This document shows positions 1-8,321 of a DNA stretch of 64,000 nucleotides, piece after piece. The DNA lies in assembly GCA_945865485.1 (NCBI GenBank), contig CAMBEC010000009.1, positions 1-64,000 on the forward strand, read 5' to 3'. The stretch comes from Rickettsia typhi (lineage in GTDB: Bacteria; Pseudomonadota; Alphaproteobacteria; Rickettsiales; Rickettsiaceae). Within the stretch, counting starts at the first letter, position 1; the number at the start of each line of letters is the position of its first letter. Both the position numbers and the translations under genes were made by a program. The notes under the pieces are model-generated. The model was not told the DNA's origin. It ran no database searches and saw only the letters and a list, made by a program, of their open reading frames with translations.

Positions 1-603
1 GGTCCTTCGCATCCTTATACGTTTTCTAATCCCATAATAAAATTACTTATAGCAGAACTTAAAATGTTATACGTAGATAAAAACCATCCAGCAACAATTA
101 TGGTAGGGCCTGAATCAACTTTTAGACTTGATAAACTTGCGGAGGAAGATACTGTTGTGCTATCAACTACTTCTTCATCACGCATTTATCTAAATCCAGG
201 TGAACATCATATACTTACCTATGGAGACGTAGTCTTACCTTTACAAGAATGTTATAAAAATGGAATTACAGTTTGTTCAGGCTCTATAAAGTTTTTTTCT
301 GAAAGCTTAGTTTCTATACCTAATGTTAAATTAAACATGATGAAAAATACAGTAGTGTATTTCAACCCCAATGGGTTTGGTGTTAAAAATGATGTAAATT
401 TTCAAGGTGATCTTTACTCACGCTATGAAAAACATGAATCTGATACAAAGAAAGAAATCGATATTTTTAGCAAAAAAACTAATTTAGAGTTTTTTCCCGA
501 ACCAATTATGAATTTAATTATAAATTATGCCTTAGAAGACTTAGTTTACGATGTAATTCTGAATGGTGAGGATTTTTCTAACATAAATGTTTATATTGAA
601 TAG
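1..603 (+). CDS. Hypothetical protein, 5' end outside the window
   Basis: The reading frame is open from base 1 with no stop, so the gene very probably begins upstream of the window; an internal ATG lies at base 64. The visible 200 residues end at a TAG at 601. No signal peptide, membrane segment or recognised domain motif is visible. The C-terminal third is acidic and ends with a short aliphatic stretch. It is followed by a strong inverted repeat (625-668) that may end its transcript. I do not recognise the family. Confidence is in the reading frame only, not in a function. Confidence 0.6.
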   Translation, partial: GPSHPYTFSNPIIKLLIAELKMLYVDKNHPATIMVGPESTFRLDKLAEEDTVVLSTTSSSRIYLNPGEHHILTYGDVVLPLQECYKNGITVCSGSIKFFSESLVSIPNVKLNMMKNTVVYFNPNGFGVKNDVNFQGDLYSRYEKHESDTKKEIDIFSKKTNLEFFPEPIMNLIINYALEDLVYDVILNGEDFSNINVYIE

Positions 604-624
604 TCCGCAAACCTGTATTACTTA

Positions 625-668
625 TTTACTTTCCATAAGATTAATTATGGGATTAAATGGAAAGTAAA
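625..668. repeat. 12-bp perfect inverted repeat with an alternative inner fold
   Basis: TTTACTTTCCAT (625-636) is exactly complementary to ATGGAAAGTAAA (657-668), with a 20-nt loop. Inside it, CCATAA (633-638) can instead pair with TTATGG (645-650), so the two folds are mutually exclusive. It lies between the stop of the preceding gene and the end of the convergent pirin gene, where a bidirectional terminator would be expected. No run of T follows the outer stem, so terminator function is an inference. Confidence 0.5.
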
Positions 669-704
669 AGCATGAATACAGAACGCATAAAACAATATTA
701 CTTA

Positions 705-1430
705 TTATGGTACATCTATTATCAATACCTCTGCTAAAGTTTTAGCTTCAATAATAATATTTTTAGTGTTTGTTATTTCAGCTCCATCCCCCTTTTTAAG
801 TAGCACGTTATTGATTAATACCTCACCTTCAGGAAGAAGTATGTATGCTTGGTATTTAATAGGACAACTAATGACTTTGCCTGCCAATAATGTGCCCCAA
901 TAAATTGGGGCATCTTAATAGATAAATAGCCCTTCTTGGTTCATATCTTCACTACGTCCTGAAACTACTATGTGTAGCTTATTCTTAGCTAAAGTATTAG
1001 AAAATTCCTTGGTATCCCAGCGTGGAGTTACGCCCAGTTTATTGGGGGATATCCATATTTGGTAGAGTATAGTTTCTTTCTCTTCACCATTATATTCTGA
1101 ATGAACTATTCCTGTTCCGGCGCTCATTACTTGAATGTTACCTGCACTTGTTCGACCTTTATTCCCTATATTGTCTTCATGAATAATAGCTCCTTGTCTT
1201 ACATAAGTGATAATTTCCATATCTTTATGAGGATGAAAATCAAATCCTTTATGACTCGCTATTATATCATCATTAATAACTCTAAGAGCACCAAAATGTA
1301 TACGATTTAGGTTATGATAATTACCAAAGCTAAAGTGATGGCGTGTATCAAGCCAACCATGCTTGATATAACCAAGATCTTGATAAGGATAGATCTTTAT
1401 CTCTCCTTTATTGTTATACGTTTTGGTCAT
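705..1430 (-). pseudogene. Pirin family protein interrupted by an in-frame UAA
   Basis: The N-terminal 171 codons (from ATG at 1430) match a bicupin pirin (YhhW type). Seen are a metal-site-like FHPHKDMEIITYV, the EDNIGN region, and a second histidine cluster in GTGIVHSEYN followed by the LYQIWISP strand typical of pirins. The frame stops at TAA (915-917) but continues without any shift as DAPIYWGTLLAGK and on to 705, giving the small C-terminal cupin half. A single CAA-to-TAA change would explain this. Pirins are iron-binding cupins, some of them quercetinases. The gene is either newly inactivated or makes only the N-terminal domain. Confidence 0.85.
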
Positions 1431-1497
1431 ATGTAGTCTTTGCTCTATCTGTTTTATAATACCTATAACTTAGTGTTAAAGTCTAATATACCCCCTT

Positions 1498-1780
1498 ATT
1501 TTATAGTCCTTATCCCGTTTAAATATGCCTGTGATATTTTCAACGTTTCCCTCAGCAGTAAGAAGGTAGTTAGTATTGTTTTCAAGTACAATGCCTATGT
1601 GATCAAGTTCTGAATCTGATAAAATGTCTATCATATATAACTAAGTCTCCCGGCTCTGGTTCATAAGCACTTTCTTTAAGCCTATCCTCTAGCCTCCCCC
1701 ACTCAAACCATATCCCGACCAGCCCAAAAGTTCCTCTTTTATGTTTGAAAGGTTGTATATTAAGGGTATACTCTAAATAG
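1498..1780 (-). pseudogene. Remnant of a CHAP/NlpC-like peptidoglycan hydrolase or related small protein
   Basis: Translated on the minus strand, one frame reads GTFGLVGIWFEWGRLEDRL followed by EPEPGDLVIYD. After a frame change it continues as SDSELDHIGIVLENN and then LLTAEGN. The pattern PGDLV...DHIGIV...EGN is that of the second half of CHAP or TIGR02594-type cysteine amidases. The catalytic cysteine region is not visible, and the frame break falls between the two halves, so the gene is dead. The upstream end runs into the 3' end of the toxin gene, which suggests that insertion of the toxin-antitoxin pair removed the 5' part. The family assignment is moderate. Confidence 0.5.
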
Positions 1781-1786
1781 ACTAAA

Positions 1787-2059
1787 TTATTTGCCTAAAA
1801 ATTCTTTTCTTGCTTTTCTGGTAGGAAATAATGTTTTTAGAAAAATACAGTCATTTTCTTCTTCTATAAACGGAACAGCAAACACTTCTTCTAATACACG
1901 AACATAAAGAATATTTTGATTAGGATATTTAAGTTCATTTGGATGTTTTCTAATATCTAATATATTTCCTTCGGTAATAGCTTGAATTATTTCTTCAAAA
2001 CCAATTCCTCTAGTTTCTAGCAATTGAGAGTTTTTTTCATAATTATATTTAAAGTTCAT
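1787..2059 (-). CDS. BrnT family (DUF497) toxin
   Basis: This 90-residue protein has the BrnT pattern: an N-terminal YNYEKN strand, a GIGFEEIIQAI helix, a central YVRVLEEVFAVPF strand pair, and a C-terminal FPTRKARKEF ending that fits the conserved Arg-rich tail of this RelE-fold ribonuclease family. It lies 11 bp downstream of a ribbon-helix-helix antitoxin on the same strand. In the classical brnTA operon the toxin comes first; here the antitoxin comes first. It would act in the cytoplasm by cleaving RNA unless bound by the antitoxin. The frame is intact, so the toxin may be active. Confidence 0.8.
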   Translation of the reverse strand: MNFKYNYEKNSQLLETRGIGFEEIIQAITEGNILDIRKHPNELKYPNQNILYVRVLEEVFAVPFIEEENDCIFLKTLFPTRKARKEFLGK

Positions 2060-2070
2060 GCCGTTTAAAA

Positions 2071-2322
2071 TTATACCTTAGAGGCAGCTTGATGAATTAA
2101 CATATTAATATAAGTTTGGTATGCTAGCCCCATTTTTGAAGCTTTAATTTTGATCGCCTCAAGGTCATGATTTGCAACTCTTATAGTAATAGATTTCTTA
2201 CTTTTTAAATGTTTAGTAGCGGCTGTTTTAAAATTATCTATTAAGGATTTGGTTTTTATACTTTTCTGGGCATTAAAACTCTCTTCAATCTCTTGTTCAT
2301 ATTTATCTAATGTATTGCTCAT
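2071..2322 (-). CDS. Ribbon-helix-helix antitoxin partner of the BrnT-like toxin
   Basis: The 83-residue product has a charged N-terminal half and a C-terminal ribbon-helix-helix segment: a KSITIRVANHD strand, then the helices DLEAIKIKASKMG and YQTYINMLIHQAA. This is the CopG/BrnA-like arrangement of antitoxins that pair with BrnT toxins. It is the first gene of a two-gene operon, and its upstream region carries a direct-repeat operator candidate (2354-2383) with an overlapping TTGACA. Autoregulation by the toxin-antitoxin complex is expected from the family. Confidence 0.8.
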   Translation of the reverse strand: MSNTLDKYEQEIEESFNAQKSIKTKSLIDNFKTAATKHLKSKKSITIRVANHDLEAIKIKASKMGLAYQTYINMLIHQAASKV

Positions 2323-2353
2323 AGTTGATACATCTATTAATTATTTATATTAT

Positions 2354-2386
2354 TACAATGTACCATGTTTGTACATACAATGTCAA
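2354..2386 (-). promoter_or_regulatory. Promoter with 8-bp direct-repeat operator of the BrnT-type pair
   Basis: On the minus strand TTGACA (2386-2381) is followed 18 bases later by TACATT, a plausible -35/-10 pair. The octamer TACAATGT occurs twice on the plus strand, at 2354-2361 and 2376-2383. Their starts are exactly 22 bp apart, about two helical turns, and they frame an inner TGTAC/GTACA inverted repeat. One copy overlaps the -35 and the other the -10 region, as expected for antitoxin autoregulation. The assignment comes from sequence pattern alone. Confidence 0.5.
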
Positions 2387-2540
2387 TATATTAGTATCAG
2401 TCTAATAATTAGGGGAAAGTCAGAGCAATTGCTTGACTCTTATGACAGTAGCAGAACCAAATTTATAACACTACCAATTAAAGGGCTTATAGTTGGAAAA
2501 TAGAGAGCAATTTATTTTCTATCTAAAATTAAAATCTTGC

Positions 2541-3355
2541 CTACAAATTTTTAACGGTGTTAGAATCGCTATATTTCAATAATAGTATACCAAATAATGC
2601 TGACAATCCCGAACCAATCATTATCGCTGTCCTCATTGAATTAGCAGGGCAACCATGTTCAAAAGTTAAACCTCCAATAAACAAGCTTAATGTAAACCCT
2701 ACACCTCCCAAGATTGCAATAGCATAAAATTTGATCCAAGAAGTATTATCAGGTAAAGAACATAGTTTTAATTTCACCACAGGGTATGAGAATAAGAAAA
2801 TGCCTAATTGTTTTCCTATAAATAACCCTAAAATAATCCCAAGGCTAACATTAGTGCATGCGCTTTTTAGACTAAATTGTGTAAAGGATATTCCTGAGTT
2901 GGTAAAAATAAAAATTGGTAAAATAAAGTAATTTACTAATGGTTGAATTACTTTCTCTAACTCTTTGAAATGTTCGTTAGATTCGTCTACTTTAACTGGG
3001 ATAAACAAAGCTACTATCACACCAGATAGTGTTCCATGAATTCCAGCTTCAACCATTACTACCCATAATATCAGCCCTACCAACATATAATAAAAAGTTT
3101 GTTTTACTTTTAATAAATTGAATATAAATAGTATCCCTACTAAAATTATGGCGATGAGTAATGCAGTAAGGTTAATGGTTTTGGTATAAAAGATAGCCAA
3201 TATGAGTAAAGCTAATATATCATCAATAAGGGAGAAACCTATTATGAAGGCTTTTAACTCTATACTAATATGTCTTTTAAAAAATGACAATATATACAAA
3301 ACAAAGGCAGTGTCAGTTGCTATAGGTATAGCCCACCCTTTTAAAGTAGGTTGAT
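2541..3355 (-). pseudogene. nhaA: Na+/H+ antiporter NhaA, N-terminal third missing
   Basis: The reading frame is the C-terminal two thirds of NhaA. It enters at KGWAIPIATDTAF (matching GWAIP.ATDIAF, with the ion-site Asp), continues through LIDDILALLILAIFYT (the paired Asp), the usual transmembrane helices and a GGVGFTLSLFI segment, and ends near the normal C terminus. A TAG stands just upstream of this conserved start (about 3355-3357), and the roughly 120 residues before it are absent. The adjoining plus-strand HEAT gene begins at 3377, where the missing part should be. An active transporter is unlikely without helices I-III. Confidence 0.85.
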
Positions 3356-3376
3356 TCTAGATCATAGAAAAATATT

Positions 3377-4999
3377 ATGTACAATAAAATACAAAAACAG
3401 CTTGAAATACTGAATACAAAGATAGGCTTTTTCCGAAGAACTAAATTACAAGATCATCTTAAAGCTTTGGAACAAATAGGTGAGCTTGGTTCGCCTTATG
3501 ACGTACAGTATATATGTCGCTTTGTATTCTCTAGCAATAATATAATTGCTAAGAAAACTGCTTCAATAATAAGGAAACTTCTAACGAAAAAGGAAGTAAA
3601 CCTTGCTTGGCAGAATTTATATAATAGTTGTTCATTCTTTTTTGATTATTATCACTTAGATAATGATAATATGTTTGGTAAAACAGAGTTTAAAAAAATA
3701 GCAAATTTTACGCCTGAAGAAGCTGCCCATTTATATGGGATCGCTTCTCTTAACCACAATGGGTATGTGCGTGAAGAGGCACTAGATTATCTTAAAAACC
3801 TTCCTACCTTTGAAATATTACCTTATATTTTACTTCGTTTAAATGACTGGGTTCCTCAGGTTCAAACTAAAGCTAAAGCAGTGCTAATAAAAATTTTGCC
3901 TTCAATTAATGTTGTTGACTTAATCGGTTATTATGACCTTATAGAATGGTTAGAGAGGACGGAGCGCGCTAAATTAATTGATATACAGGAAATAATTTTT
4001 GAGCAAATACGTCATTCCGGTAACAGAGCAGAACTCTTCAAGGTAATGCAGAAAGTATCTTTCAAGGAGCGTCTTTTATGCTGGAGATCATTAACAGAAG
4101 AAGTTGTTAACGACGATACGTTGATTGATAAAGCTATAACCGATCCAGCTCTTGAAATAAGATACTGGTCAGCTCTTCATTTACCAAAAACTATTAATTT
4201 CAAGAAAAGATTGAGTACCTTATTTGCAGATAAGTCTATTCGTGTACGCTATGCTGCATTAAAAGCAATTCCAAAAGAAGAATTTGAGGAATACAGAGAA
4301 TTCTATGAAACGGCTATTTTTGATGAGTCAAAACCTATAAGAGAATATGCCAGGTTTATGCTTCGATTGCATGGTGATGATAATGTGGTAGCTAAATACA
4401 GAAAAATGCTGTCAGAGCATAAAAATAAAACAGATATGGGTGTAATAGTTGGCTTGGCTGAAACTGCTGCGGAGGAAGATATAGGTTTAATAAAAACATT
4501 TGTCGAGCATAAAAATCCTAACATAAGAGCATCTGCTTTGTATACTCTTAATCGCTTGAGAGTTGATGATGTCGATAATCTATATATTCAAGGTATTCAA
4601 GATCGTAGCGCAAAAGTAAGGAATAGTTGCGTTTCTATTTTACAATCTGGGCACAAGTATTTAGTGACTGAACTTAAAGCGATACTTGCAACAACTAATA
4701 TTAAATCACAAAAGGCTGTGCTGAAGATATTAAGGAATTACGGAGCTTTAGATAATCTATATAGTATTTTGTTTGCCCTAACTCAAGAATCTGAAGAATT
4801 GCAGACAATAGCATGGCAATACCTTATTTCTTGGCACAATCAATATACTATGAGGCTTTGGTTTAGCTTTAGTGATGATACATACACGGAAACGTTAGAT
4901 CTACTAACTAAACTCAGAGAGACAACTCTCAATGTACCTTCAGATGCCTTATATGAATGGAATGACCTACCAACCATCATGAAAACGATAAAGAAATAA
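3377..4999 (+). CDS. HEAT-repeat protein
   Basis: The 540-residue protein is almost entirely alpha-helical. It has repeated helix pairs with the HEAT signature, seen in stretches such as DKSIRVRYAALKAIP, HKNPNIRASALYTLNRL and DRSAKVRNSCVSILQSG. There is no signal peptide or membrane segment, so it is probably cytosolic or secreted by a route not visible here. HEAT solenoids bind protein partners; no enzymatic motif is seen. It starts a co-directional run of six genes of unknown role (3377-8067). It sits against the broken end of nhaA, which implies the region arrived by rearrangement. Confidence 0.75.
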   Translation: MYNKIQKQLEILNTKIGFFRRTKLQDHLKALEQIGELGSPYDVQYICRFVFSSNNIIAKKTASIIRKLLTKKEVNLAWQNLYNSCSFFFDYYHLDNDNMFGKTEFKKIANFTPEEAAHLYGIASLNHNGYVREEALDYLKNLPTFEILPYILLRLNDWVPQVQTKAKAVLIKILPSINVVDLIGYYDLIEWLERTERAKLIDIQEIIFEQIRHSGNRAELFKVMQKVSFKERLLCWRSLTEEVVNDDTLIDKAITDPALEIRYWSALHLPKTINFKKRLSTLFADKSIRVRYAALKAIPKEEFEEYREFYETAIFDESKPIREYARFMLRLHGDDNVVAKYRKMLSEHKNKTDMGVIVGLAETAAEEDIGLIKTFVEHKNPNIRASALYTLNRLRVDDVDNLYIQGIQDRSAKVRNSCVSILQSGHKYLVTELKAILATTNIKSQKAVLKILRNYGALDNLYSILFALTQESEELQTIAWQYLISWHNQYTMRLWFSFSDDTYTETLDLLTKLRETTLNVPSDALYEWNDLPTIMKTIKK

Positions 5000-5068
5000 T
5001 AAGTAACTTATGTAGGCGAATAGAAGTAGCTTGAGCAAAAAAGAATAATAAAACGGTATTTGTAAAGA

Positions 5069-5827
5069 ATGAGTAACGAAGAAGAAATAGCTAGTTGGGA
5101 AAGGCTTTATTATACAAAGGGAGAGCAAAGACCTGAGTTGTTTTATATAATTTATGGCGATCTTGATGAGGGATCTTTTAAAATTTCTCCATCAAAACAT
5201 AGAACGGAATGTATACCAGAAGGAATTAATTTATATCTACATAAGAATACCGAAATTGATACCTTGAAATGGCCGTTTATTGATGACCCCATTCGCTCAA
5301 TTATTTATGACTCCAATCCACAACTTTTTGATAAAGCTAAATCATCTAAGAGCTGCATTACAATTAGAGGAAAGGTGCAAAATTATAGTACTCTAAATTA
5401 TTTGAGAGACATTGTGGGTTTGATAATGGCTCTTTTTGAAAATGGGGCAGTTGCTGTGTTTGATCCATGTACTTTATCATTATGGAGTAAAAATGATTGG
5501 CAAAATTCTTTATATGATACTCAAAATACTAAATTAGAAAATCATATAGCATTCATTGGCTCTTTAGAAAATGAAAAAATATGGCTTCATACTCGAGGGA
5601 TGATTAAATTTGGTAGACGAGACATTAGTATTCCTGATGTTGAATTAGCTCAAAAAGATGCAATGTTGGGTTTAGCCAAAAAATATGTAAAAAAGCAAAT
5701 CGATGGAGAAATTATTCAACACAGGCAGTTGATAAAACTCATTGGAAAGGAAGGTTTTCTTAAGTGCTATAATAAGGGAAGTATGGATGATCCGGATTTT
5801 AATAACTTCCATATAGAGATAAAATAA
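5069..5827 (+). CDS. Hypothetical protein, possibly DUF4261-like
   Basis: A 252-residue soluble protein without a signal peptide. The middle shows a hydrophobic core strand (residues about 115-135, with GLIMALFENGAVAVFDP) followed by WSKNDW. The second half contains an IWLHTRGMIKFGR segment and a basic Lys-rich helix. The combination of a GAVAVFDP strand with a later WLHTRGM.KFGR motif recalls DUF4261-type proteins, but I am not sure of this. It is 13 bp upstream of the TPR gene and probably cotranscribed. The function is unknown. Confidence 0.6.
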   Translation: MSNEEEIASWERLYYTKGEQRPELFYIIYGDLDEGSFKISPSKHRTECIPEGINLYLHKNTEIDTLKWPFIDDPIRSIIYDSNPQLFDKAKSSKSCITIRGKVQNYSTLNYLRDIVGLIMALFENGAVAVFDPCTLSLWSKNDWQNSLYDTQNTKLENHIAFIGSLENEKIWLHTRGMIKFGRRDISIPDVELAQKDAMLGLAKKYVKKQIDGEIIQHRQLIKLIGKEGFLKCYNKGSMDDPDFNNFHIEIK

Positions 5828-5840
5828 CAAGAGACAATTT

Positions 5841-6962
5841 ATGTTTAATTTCAAAAAAATAATTACAATGGTTAGCTCAATTATTCTTTCTACGCCTCAG
5901 GCATCTGCCCAAACAAATCACTATGAAGAAGCTTGGACTTTCTGGCGTTTAGGTCAACATGAAGAAGCTTTGAAAGAATTTAATGAAGCTATAAAACAAA
6001 ATCCTGATGATACAAGTGCTAATCTCAATAAAGGAGTTTTATTAAAACAATTAGGGAGATATAAGGAAGCACTTAAGACATACGACATACTTATAAAAAA
6101 AGAACCTGATTATGCCGTAGCTTATAGCAACAGAGGTAATGTTTTATCTAAATTGCAACGATTTGAGGAAGCTGTTAATTCTTATAACAAAGCTATAGAG
6201 TTAAGTCCAGGAACAAGCTCTTATATTGCAGATGTTTATACAGGAAAAGGAGAAGCTCTAATGAGCATGGAGAGTTTTCCAGAGGCTTTAGAATCTTTCA
6301 ACATGGCAATCCAAAAAAATCCAAATTCAGCAGGTGCATATTTTGATAAAGGACTTGTACTTACTAAGATGGATAAATCCAAAGAAGAAATTATAGAGAG
6401 TTATAGCCTAGCTATTCAGCATAGACCTGATTTTGCAGAAGCATATTGTGAAAAAGGTTTGGCGCTACAAGAGTTCGGTAGATTAGAAGATGCACTAATC
6501 TCTTATGATTTGGCTATTAAATATAAACCAGATCACGCTAGTGCTTACCATAACAAAGCCACGGCTTTACTAGAACTAGGAAATCTCGAAGAGGCAATTA
6601 TAGAATGTGACCTAGCTATAAAATATCGACCAGATTTCGCAGATTCTCACTTTAATAAAGCTTCAGCTTTAGCTGCCCTGGGTAAGATGGAAGAAGCAAT
6701 TGAAGAATATGATTTAGCAATAAAATACGATCCTAATTATAGTTATAATTATTTTAAAAAAGCAATTTCGCTTGGTGACATAGGTAAATTTGAAGAAGCT
6801 ATTGTAGAATTAGATAAAGCAATAAAACTTCAACCTAACGAACCAGGTTATTATCATGGTAAAGGTTTGGCTCTAAATATTCTCGGCCGAGCAGAAGAAG
6901 CCCACGAAGCTTTGAAAAAGTTTGAAGAGTTGGGGGGAGATCTTGCTAAGGAAAAGAATTAA
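5841..6962 (+). CDS. Exported tetratricopeptide-repeat protein
   Basis: The 373-residue product starts with a signal peptide (basic residues, then a hydrophobic core, with a likely cut after ASA near residue 23). It continues as about nine canonical 34-residue TPR units, recognisable from the repeated A.....G.A..L G...EA...YD.AI...P pattern through to the C terminus. TPR arrays hold partner proteins; an exported form would act in the periplasm or outside the cell. An SD-like GAG lies upstream of the ATG, and the following small gene starts immediately after the stop, so the genes are probably coupled. Confidence 0.85.
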   Translation: MFNFKKIITMVSSIILSTPQASAQTNHYEEAWTFWRLGQHEEALKEFNEAIKQNPDDTSANLNKGVLLKQLGRYKEALKTYDILIKKEPDYAVAYSNRGNVLSKLQRFEEAVNSYNKAIELSPGTSSYIADVYTGKGEALMSMESFPEALESFNMAIQKNPNSAGAYFDKGLVLTKMDKSKEEIIESYSLAIQHRPDFAEAYCEKGLALQEFGRLEDALISYDLAIKYKPDHASAYHNKATALLELGNLEEAIIECDLAIKYRPDFADSHFNKASALAALGKMEEAIEEYDLAIKYDPNYSYNYFKKAISLGDIGKFEEAIVELDKAIKLQPNEPGYYHGKGLALNILGRAEEAHEALKKFEELGGDLAKEKN

Positions 6963-7157
6963 GTGGTTTCATCTAGACAGTTTTATTTAGATCCAAGTTA
7001 TATTGCTGCTGTTATTGCGGAAAGATTACCAAATCCCATTAACGATGAACAACAATGGTTGCTGGGAGAGGAGGAGCTTGAGAGTAACAAGGAAAGTTTT
7101 TTAGAAAAAACGAGTAAGTTATTTAAAAAATCAAAAACAAGAAGTGAATATGAATGA
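6963..7157 (+). CDS. Small hypothetical protein (GTG start)
   Basis: A 64-residue protein beginning with GTG directly after the stop of the TPR gene, with AAGGA about 10 bases upstream as ribosome-binding site. It is rich in Glu, Ser and Lys, with a short IAAVIAERLPNPI segment near the N terminus and a basic KLFKKSKTR tail. Its last codons overlap the next gene by 8 bp, so translation is probably coupled. I do not recognise a family. Confidence 0.5.
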   Translation: MVSSRQFYLDPSYIAAVIAERLPNPINDEQQWLLGEEELESNKESFLEKTSKLFKKSKTRSEYE

Positions 7158-7404
7158 ACCAGAAGAAGATCACTTAGAAATTATTTTCTTGCCCTCTTTA
7201 TTATATTTACTTGAATTCAAATATAATGAAAAAGGTTCCGATTTAACCGAAGAAGAAGTAATAGAAATCCGGGATAATGCAATTGGCATGACGATAAGAG
7301 CTTCTGTTTTAAGGAAGATAGAACAATCTCAGAGATATAGAGATATTGACCCTGAAAATTGTTGGGCAGAATGGAACGAATATAAAAAAGGTATCATATG
7401 TTAA
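7150..7404 (+). CDS. Small acidic hypothetical protein
   Basis: About 84 residues from the ATG at 7150; a GTG two codons earlier is also possible. The protein is acidic, with a hydrophobic FLPSLLYLLEFKY stretch, then an EEEVIEIRDNAIGM helix and a C-terminal region with two Trp. It overlaps the preceding gene by 8 bp. The helix pattern suggests a small folded cytosolic protein, such as an immunity protein or chaperone of the genes around it, but that is a guess from context. Confidence 0.5.
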   Translation: MNEPEEDHLEIIFLPSLLYLLEFKYNEKGSDLTEEEVIEIRDNAIGMTIRASVLRKIEQSQRYRDIDPENCWAEWNEYKKGIIC

Positions 7405-7503
7405 AGCGCTTGGTGTAAAAATATAAACACATTAGTTTGGAATCAAAAATAGGAAGTGAATATTGATTAATTACAAGAATAAGCTAGGTTAGAGATTATT
7501 TTT

Positions 7504-8067
7504 ATGTCTGAGTTACGTTGTATAAGTAAATTAAAAGTTAAATCTGGTTCAATATGTGGGCATGTCTTTGAAAACAAGGCAGTTGGAGTTAAACGTGATA
7601 TGTTTTTAACAATAAGAATTGATTTTTTACCTATAAAATATGATGGTGAAAATTGGGAATGTTCCCTAGATTCTAACTGGATTCCTTTTAATAAAAGAGG
7701 TTCATGGCAAGGAATTGCAGATATAGATTTTTCTGATAGCTCAATAATTGAATCGAATCAAACCACTTTTTATTTTATGTATCATCGAGAATGTAATAAT
7801 GTGACCACTGAGGTTAGTTATTTAGACAAAAATTTATTCCAAGTAACACTTGGTGCCTTAGTCGAAAATGAATCACCGCTTAAATTAGATGCTGTTATTC
7901 CATTTACTGGCTTTTCTATAGCACGTGATGGGTTCTTTCCCAAACCTGATAGTACAAAAAATGCAATTGATATAGCTTCAGAGTTTATAGATGTGAAAAG
8001 CTTTCATGAACCTTCATTCGAAAATAGAGTTTATAGCTTTGAACCAAAATATCATTGTAAAAATTGA
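7504..8067 (+). CDS. Hypothetical protein, beta-rich
   Basis: A 187-residue soluble protein whose sequence alternates short hydrophobic strands and turns, for example MFLTIRIDFLPI, TTFYFMYHREC and LFQVTLGALVE, suggesting a beta-sandwich. There is no signal peptide or membrane segment. It is the last intact gene of the run that begins with the HEAT protein. A 100-bp gap upstream includes a degraded GAAGTGAATATTGATTAA copy of the start region of the gene at 7150, hinting at local duplication. The function is unknown. Confidence 0.5.
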   Translation: MSELRCISKLKVKSGSICGHVFENKAVGVKRDMFLTIRIDFLPIKYDGENWECSLDSNWIPFNKRGSWQGIADIDFSDSSIIESNQTTFYFMYHRECNNVTTEVSYLDKNLFQVTLGALVENESPLKLDAVIPFTGFSIARDGFFPKPDSTKNAIDIASEFIDVKSFHEPSFENRVYSFEPKYHCKN

Positions 8068-8096
8068 ACTCAAAAGAGCAAATGTTATTTTAAAAT

Positions 8097-8321
8097 ATGA
8101 GCCTTAACATGAATTTTCTAATTAAACTTAAATTTGGTTCACATCTTTATGGCACTAACACCCCTAGCTCAGATCTTGATATAAAGGGAATTTACCTACC
8201 TAAAGCAAAAGACATTCTTCTCCAGCGTATTGCTCCTGTATGTTCTTTTAGCAGACCTAAAGACCATGGTGAAAAAAATTCAGCTGATGATGTTGACCAA
8301 GAGTTTTACAGCCCTAGTAAA
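8097..8321 (+). pseudogene. COG3541-type nucleotidyltransferase cut by an insertion sequence
   Basis: The first 75 codons match the start of a predicted nucleotidyltransferase of the DNA polymerase beta superfamily: KFGSHLYGTNTPSSDLDIKG gives the GS...D.D nucleotide/metal motif. The frame runs straight into the left inverted repeat of the IS6-type element at 8322 and ends at 8363 inside it. No continuation of the gene is found on the other side of the element. Only the catalytic N terminus remains, so the gene is inactive. Confidence 0.8.
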
